This document shows positions 33,610-46,176 of a DNA stretch of 64,000 nucleotides, piece after piece (within the stretch, counting starts at the first letter, position 1; each line of letters begins with the position of its first letter). Source of the stretch: Pleodorina starrii (taxonomy: Eukaryota > Chlorophyta > Chlorophyceae > Chlamydomonadales > Volvocaceae); the NCBI GenBank assembly GCA_030267565.1, contig BRXU01000015.1, positions 1,611,001 to 1,675,000 of the forward strand. The letters are read 5' to 3'. The notes below the pieces were generated by a model. The model did not search any database and was not told where the DNA came from. It was given only the letters and a program-made list of their open reading frames with translations. The translations under genes and the position numbers were made by a program.

Positions 33610-36600
33610 TCACGACGCCTGCGGCTTCGTGGCCGCTGCCGCGTCGTCCGCTGCCGCCGCCGCCACCGCCGCCGCCGCGACGCCACCGCCGACCGCCTGG
33701 CCGTCAGCCCCCCCGCCGCCGCCGCCTCCGGGAGCCGCCTCGGTCATCACGGCGTCCAGCTCCTGCTTGGTGGCGACAGCGGCAGTGGCGGCGACAGCGG
33801 CAGTGGCGGCGGCGGCGGCTGGGGCCGCTCCGAAACCGTGCTGCTGCAGCTGTGCGGCCGCTGCCGCCAGGCGGGCCTGTGCCGCCGTCACCTCCGCCAG
33901 CACTCTGCAGCGTTTGAGAAGCAGAGAGCAGGGAGGGGGATATGGGAGGGGGATGGGAGGGAGGGAGGGATGAGGGACCCGGGAGGGGGTTATAGACCTA
34001 TTGAATAACCAGTCCAAGCGAGCAGGCAGGTGAGGATGGGTTGTTCATCTGTTCATCAGGAGGTCTCCACGTCTGGCCGAGGCGTTACGGTGCTGAGAGG
34101 GAGATGGGGGGTGGTGCAGAGGGGAGGATGGTGCAGAGGGGTTTGCACTCACGCGCTGAAGGCCGCGTCCACGGACGCCCGGCCCGCACTGGACAGGCTC
34201 AGTCGCGCCTGCAGCGCCGCCACCTCGCCACTCAGCGCCGCCACGCGGTCGGACAGGGCCGCCTCGCGGCGCCGCTGCTCCGAAACCTGGAAGAGGCGTG
34301 CAGGCGGGGAGGCGTGGAGGGCAGGGGGGAGGGAAAGATAGGCGGTTCACGGCACCGCGACGACGCGCCCCCCACCGGCATATGGTCACGGTCAGCAACG
34401 ACGGACCGCAAGGTCGCGCAAAGGTGGTGGCGGTGAGGGACACGGCGGGGCATGTCGAGGGCGGCTTGATGTCATTGGCAGCGTCCTCGGGCATCCGGAG
34501 TGCACAAAAGCAAGCACCAGAACAACACTGATCCCCGGGAAGGGAAGAAATATGTGTGTGTGTTTGGGGGTGGGCCGGGAACAGTGATGCAGAACGGCCG
34601 AAGAGACCACCGCCCGGTTCCACCGCCCGTTCGCGAGCTCCCCTCGGCCCGCGCTCTTGCGACGCCCCGCGACCCGTCTAAGCAGGCGCGATGGCCCACT
34701 ACGACTGGCGGGGCTCCCGCACACACACACATACACACACAGACCCTCCCCTGCCCCCAACCAAACGCCCTCTACGCGCTCCCTGACCTCCCCTCCCCAC
34801 CTGCACCTCCAACCGCTGCATATTGAGTGACAGACCCCTGCGCTCCGCCTCACTAGCGGCCTGTGGGTCACAAACCAGGGGTTAGGGGGGTGGGGTGGGT
34901 GGGTGGGTGGGTGGGTGGGGGATTGAGGTGCGGGGGGAGGACGGACGAGGCTCCCCTCCCTTTCCCTCCCTCCCTCCCCCCCGCTCCAGTCGCCTGCGCC
35001 TTTCTCCCCTCCCTCTTAACTCTTCCCCCCTCCTCGTCCTCCTCTCTCTCTTCCTGTTCTCTCCGCTCCCGCGTTCCCCGCCCCAAGCTCTCCCCCTCCC
35101 TCCCCCTCCCTCTCACCAGGTTGATCTGCAGCCTACTCACATCCACCAGGGAGCCATTCACCAGTACCACACAACCACCCCCCGGGGCGGAACCAACCGC
35201 CGCCGCCGCCGTCTGCAGAGGGGACAGCGACGGGGACGGCGGCGGCAGCGGCGCGGGTGGCACGACCAGCGACGCGCGCTCCGGGTAGCTGCGGGGCCGG
35301 GGGGAGGGGGAAAGGGGGGGGCGTAGCGGTGCCCGGGGGGGGGGGAGGTTACGCCCGTTGCGGAGGCGGGGCGGGGGACAGCGGTCCAGATGGCCACACT
35401 GTTCCAACAACTCCATCAGCAGCAGGAGGAGGAGGAGGGGGAGCAGGAGCAGGAGGAGGAGTAAAAGCGGTTCGGTTTCGGAGCGCGAGGGGGGGGACAA
35501 GCGATCCGGAGACCCCGGATGGAGTAGTGAGTGACACTGTGAGTGGCGCGTATCGAGACATCGCCGCCATCGCAAAAAGAGAGGGAAGGAGGAGGAGGAG
35601 GCGGAAGGGTGTTATGCGGAGCGGCGCGAGGCGGGGGCCGGATGAAGGCGAGGTGGCCGGGTGGGTGGGTGGGTCGTGAGGGCACCTGAATCTTCCGCGC
35701 CGCCCGGTGGCCTGATCTACCACAGCTTGCACACGGCGACCTGGAGGGGGGAGGGGGGAGGCGGAGGAAGAGGCGGGGCCCGGGGGCCGGGGGCCGGAGC
35801 ACAAGGGGGCCGGAGCACAGGGAGGCGAGGGCGAGGCGGCAGGCGACAAGGGGGGCGGGCGGGGGAGGGGGAGGGAGGGGAGGGAGTACACAGGGGGCGG
35901 GGGGCGGGGAGAGGCCCGCGGTTGCGGAGGGGATTTGCGGCAACCGAGCGTGCGGCACCACCCGCCCGGCCGGCCCCGCCCGACCGTTCCGGCGGAAGAC
36001 CACAGCGGCGTTGGAACAGAGCGGTGGCGGCAGCAGCAGGAGGTGGAGGAGGAGGAGGTGGAGGTGGGAAGGGAGGCGCAGGCGGAATCGGGAAAAGGGG
36101 GGAGGGGAAGGGGAAGGGGCAGAAGGGAAGGGGAGGGAGCAGCAGCGGCGTCAGAGGCAGAGGGCCGGAGACGCGGAGAGGCAGCAGACGGGAATCAGGT
36201 AACAACCAGGGCGGGCGCGGAGTCTGTGATCTGGTACTGGGCCCCAGAAACTGTTCTGGAGGTTCCACCCCCGCAGCCGTTCCCGTTGCGCGTGCGGCTT
36301 CCTCCCACCCGCCACGCCCGGCACGTCCACCCCCGTACAATCGTACTGCAACCGTCATGCCATGCCGTACTGATGTACTGCAGTACTGCCGTCCCGGTGC
36401 AGTACTCACGTGATACGTTATCCGCCGTCATGTAGATGATCTCCTCCAGGTCGTCCGCTTCGATGTAGCCGGCGCAGCGGTCGTCAAACATGCGGCACAC
36501 GGCCAGGAAGGGCTCCGAAACCACCGGAACCACCGGCGGCGCAGGCACGGTGGCGTCGGGCTCCGCGGTGGCCGCAGGCGCGGCTCCAGCGGCGGCGTCG

Positions 36601-39600
36601 GCAGCATCGGGCTCTGCGGCCGGGAGGCGGGAGCAAATAGTGTTGTAGGGCTGTAGGGCCGACCTTATATGGCCACCTAAGCGCGCTAGGTAGATCGCGA
36701 ATACTTCTTCAAAGAGGTACCCCGCTGCTTTTTTTGATTAATGGGGCCTCAGCGGATGAAGGGGCACAAGAGCCGCCGCAACCGCCCACATCCCACAACC
36801 CGCCGCCCACCGCCCTACCTCCGGTCTGCAGCTCCCGCCTCGGCCTCTTGGATCCGGGGGACGACCCCTCCTGGCCACCGCCGCCACCTCCTCCACCACC
36901 ACTGCCGCCTCCGCCTCCCCCGCCCGCTGTGGTGCCGTCTCCGGCTTCGCCCGACAGCCGCCGCTTGCCAGCTGCGCCCCCGCCTCCTCCTCCCTGCGCC
37001 GACCCCGGCCCAACCCCGACCTTGCTACCGTCACCAGCCGCCGTCGCCGTCACCGCCGTCGCCGGCGGCGCCGGAGTAGTCTCCGCCATCGCGGCGGCGT
37101 CGCGCGGAGGACCGCCGTCGTCCGGCGCCGCGCCGCGGCCGCTCGGCGAGGCTGCGCCAATGGCCGCGGCGGAGGCGGCGGCGCCGCCGCCGCCGGCAGC
37201 GCCACGTGTGGAGGCGCCCTTGGAGGCAGCGGGCTGGTTTGGCAGTAGCGTCGACAGGGTGCGCAGTAGCGCCCTGCCGTACCGCTGCTGTAGCATCTCC
37301 CTGAACAGCTCAGAGAAGATGGAGACCTGCGGAGTGGAGTGGAGTGGGAGTGGGGAGTGGGGCGAAGGGGTTTTTCCCTGAATACCATGCGAAAGTGCCT
37401 TCGTGCCCGGGTTGCCCCCACGAGTGGCAAACCCCCCTCCCCGGGGGCAAAGGGGTGAGGTCGGAGTGGGGGTGGGGAAGAAACACATCACACCCGGCCA
37501 ACACTGCGCCGCCGGGAGGATCGAGCTGCGGCCCACAGCACCCCGTCCCCCCACACCCCCGCCCCTCATCACCACCCGTCCACCTCCCCGCCCCCCCCCT
37601 CCGCCCCTCCCCCGGGTCCCACCTCAAACGTGGCTTCCCGCGTGTCGTCCTCGCCGTACTCCAGCAGCTGCTCCAGGCTGTACGACGTCAGGGTGACCCG
37701 CGGTACGGCGCCGCCGCCTCGCCCCGGCTGGGTGAACGTCAGCGTGTCCTGCGCCCCCGCACGAGGGCCCGCAAGTCAAGATTCTGACGTCAGCGAGAAT
37801 GACCTTCGCACACTGCATTCCTGCCCTCGTTTGCCTCGCACTCTATATGCCCGAGAGAGAGGGAGAGAGAGATATCGCCCGCGATATACGGTAAGCCTTG
37901 TCCCAGAGAGCCGCCCCCAACCGCAACCCGATCCGAACCGGCCCTCTGCACTGACTCCCGCCAAATCCCACCAAACCCGAAAACCCTTAAACCCCGACGC
38001 CAAACCCTCTAAACCCTCCGACTGACGCCACAATCTCCACTGCGGCTCCCCTACGCGTCAGGCGTCACTCCCCACCGTCGCTCACCACCACGGGCGGGTT
38101 GGCTAGCAGCCGCCTCGCCTCCCGCGCCTCCCGCTGCGCCGCCGCCAGCGCCTCGCGCGCCTCCCGCACCCGCGCCGCCGCCGCCTCCGCCGCGCCGCGC
38201 GCCTCCACCGCCGCTCGCGCCAGCTTCCCCTCCTCCGTGTCGCTGGCAGCCACCTCCGCTCGCCGCCGGTCCAGGTACTCCTGAGGCCGGCCGGACGGTC
38301 GGTTGTGAGCGGGTTGGGATGAAGGGAACGGGTGTGGGGGCGGGGATGGGGATGGGGGTGGGGTAACGGTAATGAAGGAGGAGTCGCAGCGAAGGGACGG
38401 AGGCGGCAACGGGGGGTACGTCGGAGGAGCGGGCGGAGGAGCACGGAGGGCTGGGAACCGCCAAGATACGGCACCGTATATGCCACGTGGCTGGAGTGGA
38501 GGGGTGTGAGCGGGTGACTGCAGCGAGGAGTTGGCCGGGAGGCGAGCTGGCGCAGCAATACCGGCACACAAAGTGCTGGAGAAAAAGGATGTGCCGCGGC
38601 CGCGCAACGCCGCAAGCCCCCGCCAGGCGCCTGCCTACCTCGACAGTCTCCGAAACCAGAGGACCGACGACCCAAGCCACCGACCGAGCCCTTCGCGGGC
38701 GCCCGCAAAGCGCACATCGCTCCGTCCCTTCGCTGTGCGGTTCCTCTTCTTTGGTGCCCACCCCACCCCCCACCCCCCAACCCCCCCCACCTGCAGCTTG
38801 TCCACCAGTGGCTTCTTGCCGTGCAGCGGGTTCCACTTCTTCACCGATGAGTCCGTCAGACCCCGCTTGGAGAGCTCCTCCTGGGGGGGGGGTGGGGGGT
38901 GGGGGGGTGTGCGGGTGGAGGGGGTGGGGGGTGGAGGGACGGAGAGCGAGGAAATGCGTGAGTGGGGCATGGGGGGAGGGGTGTGAGAGAGGGAGGCAGG
39001 GCGCGGGAAGTGGGGACAGGCCGATGGGCGTGCTGATGCCAGTCAGCGGTGTTTGGTGAGATCAGGGCAAGGAAGCAAGCAAGAGAGATACACCTTCCCC
39101 CGCCCCGCCCCGCCCAGGAAGGAAACCCCACCCCCACCCCACCCACCCCCGCCCCTACCTGCCCCCCACCCCCCAGATCTCGCACCTGCAGCTGCACCAC
39201 TGTCATGGCTGCGGGGTCCAGAATGGAGTACTCCCCCCCCGCCGCCACCGCCCGCCGGGTCGCATCCGCAGCCGCCTCCGCAGCCGCCCGCCCGGCGGCC
39301 TCAGCGGCCTCGGCCTCCGTGCGAGCACGCGCCTCCCCAAACACGGCGTCCTGCAGCGGCAGCAGCAGCAGCAGCAGCAGCAGCCGCATCGGCAGCCGCA
39401 CGTCAGCGACCAGCCTGGTGACAGTGTTTCTCGAAGTGGGCACTGGTGCCCATTTGGGCACTGCAAAAATAATTCCCGTTTTGTGGGTGGGCACTAGAAA
39501 AATATTTGCCGATTAGGCCAGTGGCCAGTGGGCACTGAAGAAATTTTTGGAGGTGGGCACTGACTCGAAAGGCCCCAGTGCCCACTGGGCACTGTAAAAA

Positions 39601-42600
39601 TAATCCCTCATAAAAGTTCAAGAAACACTGCCTGGTGAGGTGGTCCAGGTGCGGACCTTCCCTTTCCCCCCGCCGGTATACACAGGCCAGAACCACGCAT
39701 TTTTCCTCCCCATACCGGTAGCAGCAGCCACTCGCTGCCACCCTCCCTCCCCCTCTCACCCCTCCACGGTCCTCCTTTCCTATCCCCCAACCCCCCTTAG
39801 ATCTCCCCCACATACACGAACCCCGGGGGCTCCGGGCTCTCCTCCCCAACCTCCTCCCCGTCCCACCCCCACCCCGGGGGAAACGAAACAACCCCAGCAG
39901 CCCCACCTGCGCCCGCGCGATCGCCTCCACCGCCGCCGGGTTGGGAGCGGCCGCCGCCACCGCATCCACCGGCACCAGCAGCACCACCCGCTCCTCCACC
40001 AGGCCCGGGCTGGATCCGGATCCGGAAGATCCGGTCCCAGATCCAGATCCGGATCCAGATCCTTCCGGGCGCATGTAGACCACCTCCGCGAAGCGCACCC
40101 ACTGCCAGGAGGGAGGTGGGGGTGGGGGTGGTGGGAGGGGGAGGCAGCGGGCAATGTACACGTGGCGAGGTGCAGAGGTACCGTATGGGGGTCGGGTAGG
40201 GGGCTTTGGAGGTGGCGTGTGGTAGTGGGACGTACCGGGCTTCAAGAGAGGGGGAGGAGCAGGAGGGGACAGCGCGTGTGCGTGGGGCTGCCGACGCGGG
40301 GAGCAGGGGGCAGGGCGGGACTGACCACGCTCTTGAGCATCGGTCGCTGGCCTGCTCGGGTCGGTAGGTCTTTCTCACGTCTTCGTTGGCTCAGTCTCAG
40401 TTCTCTGGGCTCAGTTTGCTGCTGCGAATGGTTTGCTCGTGGAAAGGCCGACGCCCCCAACCCCCCACACGCACACACCCTTCCCGCCCAAACCTCGACA
40501 GCAAGGAGCCGTCGCCACCACTGACCCTGGTGCCAGACCAACGAAGCCGGGCTGGATCGAACGAACCAAGACCCAACAAACTCAGCCTCACCCCGTTTCG
40601 TGTGCCATCTACAACGCCCCCCCAACCCCCAGCCACCCAGCCCGGACCCACCCACCCATATCCACCCACCCACCTGGCTGCAAGGGCTGAGGTCGACCCC
40701 AGTGGCCCGCCGGAACGTCCGCACCGCCGTCGCCAGCAGCGAGCCCGGGTCACGAGCCGGGTGGCCGCCGTCCTCCGGCTCCCAGCAGCCGCCCACACCG
40801 CCCACCTCACCGCCGCCGCCGCCGCCCACCTTGCCGCTGCCGCTGCTGCCGTTGTGGTGGTGGTGGTGGTGGCGCTTCTGCACCAGCAGCCGCATCTTGC
40901 GGAGGGGGTGCTGCGGAGAGGGCGGGGCAGGAGAGGGCAGGAAAGAGGAAACCGGAGTGGAGGACGGGTGCGGGCACGGCAGGCGGGTCGGCAGGTGGTG
41001 GTGGAGTTGGTGGTGGGCAGAGTTGGTGTATACTCCCCTCGGTGGCAATTCGGTTGGGGCGTGTATGGAGGTGTGGTATATGTATAGTTTGACGGTACAC
41101 AGCGCAGCAGCCACAAAAGGTGACATTACAGCTGGGGGGGTGTTGTGACTTGTGGGTGAAATCGCCGTAAACACCGCCCAGCAATGCTGCCTACCGGTGC
41201 TTTGTCCTCGGTGTTGCAACACCGCACCGACGCCCCCAAAGCGCACGTTCGTTCCATCCAATGAAGGTTGTTTTAGGGGGGTTTAGATTAGACTTGACAT
41301 GTCATCTGGGATCGGACCGGATCAGATCCGGGCGCACACCGAATCTCTCCGGGGACCCAACAAGAAGATGCCAGTCGCTCCTGCTGCGGCTCCCCTTCTT
41401 CCCGTACTCTGCCGTACCTACCCTGTACGCCTGCGGGTCGTCCGCGTAGAGCGCCTGCGGGCGGGTTGCGGGGTGGGGGGGGGGGTGTTGAGGCGGGGCA
41501 GCGAAGGACGTGTGATGTGTGACGTGTGCGACAGATGGACGACGGCGCCTGAGCCTGGGCTCCAAGAACCTCCAACGCTCCATGTCTGGCGTGCTTCCCC
41601 CTCCCCCTCCCCCTGTCATTAACAGAGAAAGAGAGAGAGACAGAGACAGAGGGAGAGACAGAGAGAGAGATGCTCGCTGCGGCAAGCGCACTCTTACTCT
41701 CTAAGCCTATACACGGTACCATGCTACTGGTACACCTTACAGTCCACGTTATAGCCGACGCACAGCTGCCGTGGGCCCGGATAGGGAGGTCAGGAAAGCG
41801 CCTCCGGGCCCAACCAAGCCCGATCGGCCTTTCCTGCATCAGAGCCCAACGGACGCCGCGACCCTCGCCGGCAGACCCGTACTGCCCAGTACGGCACCGC
41901 ATCACCATCAGCATCGTACGACACTGTGCCGTCGCACCTGCTCCGGAACGCCGCCGAGCAGCATCACCCGCACACTCCACCGCCGGCCTGACGCCACCTC
42001 AGCGGCACTCAGAGGCTCAGGACGCGACGTCGCCGCCGCCGCCGCCGCCGCCGCCGTCGCCGCCGCCGCGTCCTCCGAACCGTCAACCGCCACCTGACCC
42101 GCTGACGGCGCGGCCGTCGCAGCCTCTGCGGCGGCTGCCGCGTCGGCGGCAGCGCCGGCAGCGTCGACGCCGTCCGGCGCCGGCGCCGGCACCGCCGCAG
42201 CGGGCTCGGCTGCCGCTGCCGCGGCCGTGGCCGTGGCTGCGGCAGCGGCCGCTGACGTGGCAGCGGGTGTGAAGGCTAACTCGATGGGCTGCGTCAGAGG
42301 CATGGGGGCGTGTTCCGGCAGCGAGTCGAGCCACGTAACCTCCAGCCTGAGGAGGGTTGAGGGGGGTTGAGGGGGGGATGGGCGTGCTTAAGACCGCCGG
42401 CCCCACACACCCCCTCTCTCCCCCACACACACCCACATGCCCCCACCCACCTGCAAAAGTCCGAGGGTATGTACATCCGTTTGTAGCGCTTGCTGACGGA
42501 CGCCAGGCCGCGACTGCGCTCCCACGTGTGGAACTTGGGCGGACGGACCGAGTAGCGACCCAGCGAGGCCCCGCTGCCACCGCTGCCACCGCCAGCGGCG

Positions 42601-45600
42601 GCGGCAGCCGCAGCCGTAGCCGCTGGCGCGGCTGTGGCAGTGGCGGCGCCTGCGGCTCCGCCCGCCCTGGGTGAGGCGCTGCGGCTGCGGGCGCTGTCCG
42701 AGGAGGAGCCCGAGGAGGTGGTGGAGCTGCGGCCCCGGGAGCTGCGGGTGGGCGTGTGGGGTGTTTGTGTGTGTGTGTGTGTATGGGGGGGAGAAGTAAA
42801 ACCACGATATCGCAGCGGAGGGACGTAGGCTGTGTGTGCGGTGGGAGGGGAGGTTGAGTGCCATGCACTTAACCTGAGGGTTCCTGAGGGTTGGTGGAGG
42901 CGGCGGATGGTGGTGTGGATAAAGGAGGAGGAGGAGGAGGACACTGAGAGGGGCCGGTGCCGAGCAGCGCTGGTCCCTACAGGCCCCAGCTCCAGGGCCG
43001 CACAGCTGGACACGCCCCCCCGTCCCCGACCCAACCCCAACCCTCAAGCTCACCTGGATCTCGACCTGGACCTGGATTCGGAGCTGGATCTCGACTTGGA
43101 TCTGGATCTCGACCGCCGCCCGCGGTCGCGCTCCCGCTCCTTATCCTTATCCCGCCCGCGATCCCGATCCCGATCTCGCGCCCGATCCCTCTCCCGCTCC
43201 CTGTCGCGATCCCGATCTCGCTCCTTCCCACTCCGATCCCGATCCCGATCCCTATCTCGGTCCCGATCGCGATCCCGATCTGCCTCCCGCTCGTCCGCCC
43301 CGCGCGCGCGGCCCCATCCGCGGCGGCTGCCCCGATCCGGGCGCGGCTGCGGCCAGTGGGCGGAGGCCTGCGCCGCCGCCAACTGCTGTACCACCGCCGC
43401 TGCCGCCGCCGCCGCGGCCTGCTGCGCCGCCGCCGCTTGCTGCTGCTGTTGCTGCTGCTGGTGCGAGCTGAAGCCCAGTCCCATGTTGCCGCGGGTGCCG
43501 ACCGGGTCCACGGGCGCCGAAATGCCCTGATGGGGATGGGTGTGGGTAATTAAAACGGCCCGGGACGAGGTGTGTGTGTAAGGGTGTGTGGGTGTGGGTG
43601 GGTGGGGGAAGCGGATGGTGGGTGCAAGGGAGCGGGGCGAGGCGAGACACAGGGGCTGGCATGGGGATCGGGATCCGGATCAGCCTCTTCATCCCACGCG
43701 CCAACCGCACCCGTCCCGCCGCCTAGCATGGCGTTACGGCCTCTCTCAACGACGCCGCCGCCCCTAGCGTCTGTCGCCCTGTACCTCGCCTGCCCGCCCG
43801 CCTGCGTTGTATCGTATCGTATCGTATGTTCGTACCGCACCTTCTCCTCCGGGACAGCCGTCCGTTGTCCTTTTTCCGGAGACGGAAGCGATGTTCACGT
43901 ACGGTACGGTCTCACCCTCAAACGTACACACACATGCACACGCACGCATTCGCTCACACACACATACGCATACACACACGGACCTGCTCGTTACGCCCCA
44001 GGCCGCCCTTGCTGCCCTCCGCCGCGCCAAAGCCCATCTTCGCCAGCAGCCGCGCGCCCACGCCCGACGGGTCGCCGTACGACGCCAGCTGCTGTACGGC
44101 ACTCTCCGCGCGCCGCCGCTCCTCCTCCGTCAGATCCGGCGTCGGCTTCGCAAAGGGCGCCGCCTTGATGGCGGCGGGGGTCTCGACGATGGCGGTGGCT
44201 GCGCTGCCACCGGAGCCCTCCACCGCGTTCGCCGCCACCGCCATCGCCACGTCGGCAGTATACGACACTGTCGGCGGCGGCGCCGCGTTGTACTTATTGG
44301 TGCCCTTGTCGCCACCGCCGCCGCCGCCGCCGCCGGGGCCGGCGGAGCCGGACCGGGCCATCGGCCCGTTGGGCCGGATCGAGGTGGGGCCGCCGCGGCT
44401 GCCGCCGCGGCCGCCGCCGCCGGAGGCGGCGTCGGCGGCGGAGCCGCCGCCGCCGCCACCGCCGCCGCCGGAGGCGGCGGCGTCGGCGGCGGAGCCGCCG
44501 CCGGCCTGCGGCGGTCTGTCTCCGTTGTCTATCTCCACTCGTGTGCACCTCCAGGTGTACTGCCCGCCGTCGGTGTTGGGTATGGCGTCACAGCGCACTC
44601 GCTGCCCCACCTGCGGCAGCTGCCCCGCAACCACCGCATTGACGTAGAATGAGTCGCCGTCCACGATGCCGTAGTTGGGCGGGATGAGGCTGGTCACGCT
44701 GCCCACCCAGTTCTGGGTGCCAAGGGGGGGCGTTGCGGAGCGGGATGTTGGGATGAGGGATGTGGGTCAAGGGGAGGCAAGGGGGAGGGAAACGGGAAGA
44801 GCGGAGGGGAAGGGGAGAGGCAGGGGGAGGGAAAGGGGAGCGTGGAGGGACAGGGGAAAGGAGAAAGAAGATTCATGAGTCCGGGGGGGCGGGGGGTGCC
44901 AGAGGGGGAGCCCGGTCGGGAGGCGCGCGCGCGGGAAGGGCACCGGGAGGTAACCGTATGGATGGGGAGGTGCGGTGCGCCTGGCCCATGCGCAGACGCA
45001 GGGGGGGGGGGTCAGGAGCTCCCCTGCCAGCTCCGACGGCTGTTCGCCGGTGGCTTCCCCGCTCCACCCGGCGGGGAGCGGAGTGGAGGGGGTGGGAACG
45101 AGTGGGGGAGCGGGGAGCGGGGCACAGCCGTGCGCAAACTCAGAACCCGGCTTCCTCCGTCGCCTCGGTCTCTGTCTTGCCTGCGGATCCGTGTGTCGTT
45201 CCGTATCCCGCCCCCACCGGCCATACCTTAGCTGATGGCGGCCTGGAGGACTGTTGGCGGTAGTAGTCCCCGCCGGACCCAGGCTGGTGCTGCTGCTGCG
45301 GTTGAGGTTGAGGTTGGGGCTGCTGCTGCTGCGCCTGTTGGTGCGCCTGTGGCTGGTGAGGTTGGGGCTGCTGCTGCTGCTGCGGGTAGGGAGGGGCATA
45401 GGGTTGGCCGTAGGAGTGCTGCTGTGGCGGGTGCGTAGGCTGGTTGGGCTGTGAAGGATACGGCTGCTGCGGCTGCTGGGGTGGGTACTGCTGCGTTTGC
45501 GGGGGGTATGCAGGCGGGTAGGGCGAGGGCGGGTACGCCGGATGGGACTGAGCGGCGGGGGGTCCCGCGGCCGCCACAGGTGCCGCGTAGGCGGGCTGTC

Positions 45601-45793
45601 CCTGGGGCTGCCCGTAGTACGGCTGTGGTGCCTGGGGCTGTTGGGCGTAGGCAGGCGCCGGCTGCGGCGGCCACTGCTGCGGCTGCTGGATCCCGCCTCC
45701 TCCGGCTTGCTGCTGCTGAGGCGGCTGCTGGGCTGGGGGATATGGCGCGTAGCCTGGCGCGGGTTGCGTCCATGCGGGCTGCTGTCCGCTCAT
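33610..45793 (-). CDS. CCAR1: CCAR1/CARP-1-like transcription and splicing regulator
   Basis: Nineteen minus-strand exons: 45793-45227, 44712-43984, 43526-43054, 42741-42451, 42346-41938, 41454-41422, 40910-40674, 40101-39907, 39350-39186, 38880-38791, 38280-38086, 37748-37623, 37326-36819, 36613-36410, 35740-35686, 35288-35117, 34860-34801, 34286-34153, 33904-33610. All phases close, giving 1645 residues. Order: Pro/Gln/Tyr-rich head (1-189); S1-like fold with GIVDGDSFYVNAV and LPQVGQRVRCDAI (about 190-245); G-patch (GARLLAKMGF, GLGRNEQG, MGLGF; about 410-450); Arg/Asp/Ser-rich RS-like region; RYKRMYIPSDF and WSVRVMLLGG, the DBC1/CARP-1 LAIKA and inactive Nudix-like core; SAP-like EELSKRGLTD (about 1034-1065); LLEYGEDDTREATFE; EF-hand-like FDDRCAGYIEADDLEEIIY (to about 1407); NGSLVDV and a coiled coil (about 1470-1565). 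In animals CCAR1 is a nuclear Mediator/p53/nuclear-receptor coactivator; the algal role is inferred. Confidence 0.88.
39422..39630. mobile_element. Non-autonomous hAT-type MITE, 209 bp
   Basis: The element starts CAGTGTTTCTCGAA and ends TTCAAGAAACACTG, terminal inverted repeats that match at 13 of 14 positions. It is flanked on both sides by the same 8 bases, CCTGGTGA (39414-39421 and 39631-39638). An 8-bp duplication with CAGTG ends is the hallmark of hAT transposons. The inside is AT-rich relative to the host, has no coding capacity, and repeats GGGCACTG-AAAAATAAT blocks. It sits in intron 8 of the CCAR1-like gene. Confidence 0.9.
42761..42782 (+). repeat. GT dinucleotide repeat in CCAR1-like intron 4 acceptor region
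   Basis: About nine GT units with one interruption, 20 bases before (in transcript terms, downstream side of) the intron-exon 4 boundary at 42741; on the sense strand it reads as an AC tract. Confidence 0.7.
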
Positions 45794-46176
45794 GGCCCGC
45801 GAGAGTTTGATGCTATAGAGAGGAGATAATAGAGAGTTACTGGAAACACTGCTATGATGTAGATCTGGTTGTTGACCGACTGAGAACCATCGCTAATCGT
45901 GTTCGCGGTCTGGCCTTACGCTGAGCGTTTGGACTCAGCAGGATACAGTACTCAGGTCCTTGTGTAAAAATAACCTCAAGAGCACATGATGCGGATACCA
46001 GAGGAGGCAAAATAACCGGGGTAGTGCGTTTGTAGTACGGTCGGTCCGTTTGCGGGTGCTCGGACAAACAGCATAACGTTACCCGAGAGCACTGCATAAA
46101 TGCACATGTCCCGACATAGCGCTTGCAGAACAAAGAGGAACACACGGCACAGCTTTTGACCTGTGTCGGCACGGGG
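45794..46176. promoter_or_regulatory. Divergent promoter region between CCAR1-like and MTG1-like genes
   Basis: Only 383 bases separate the two divergent start codons, so both 5' UTRs and any core promoters must lie here. The segment is distinctly lower in GC than either gene. No specific factor site was identified. Confidence 0.55.

Noticed and set aside
35117..35130. Earlier GTGAGT donor at about 35132 for CCAR1-like exon 16 (after SLVD)
   Set aside because: The longer exon ending at 35117 keeps NGSLVDVSRLQ and the coiled-coil heptads known from the family; the earlier donor is treated as unused or alternative.
37950..38030. AAACCC/AAACCCT-rich stretch resembling interstitial telomere repeats
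   Set aside because: Units are irregular (AAACCCG, AAACCCTT, AAACCCTCT) and not the CCCTAAAA repeat of these algae; it lies in a CCAR1-like intron.
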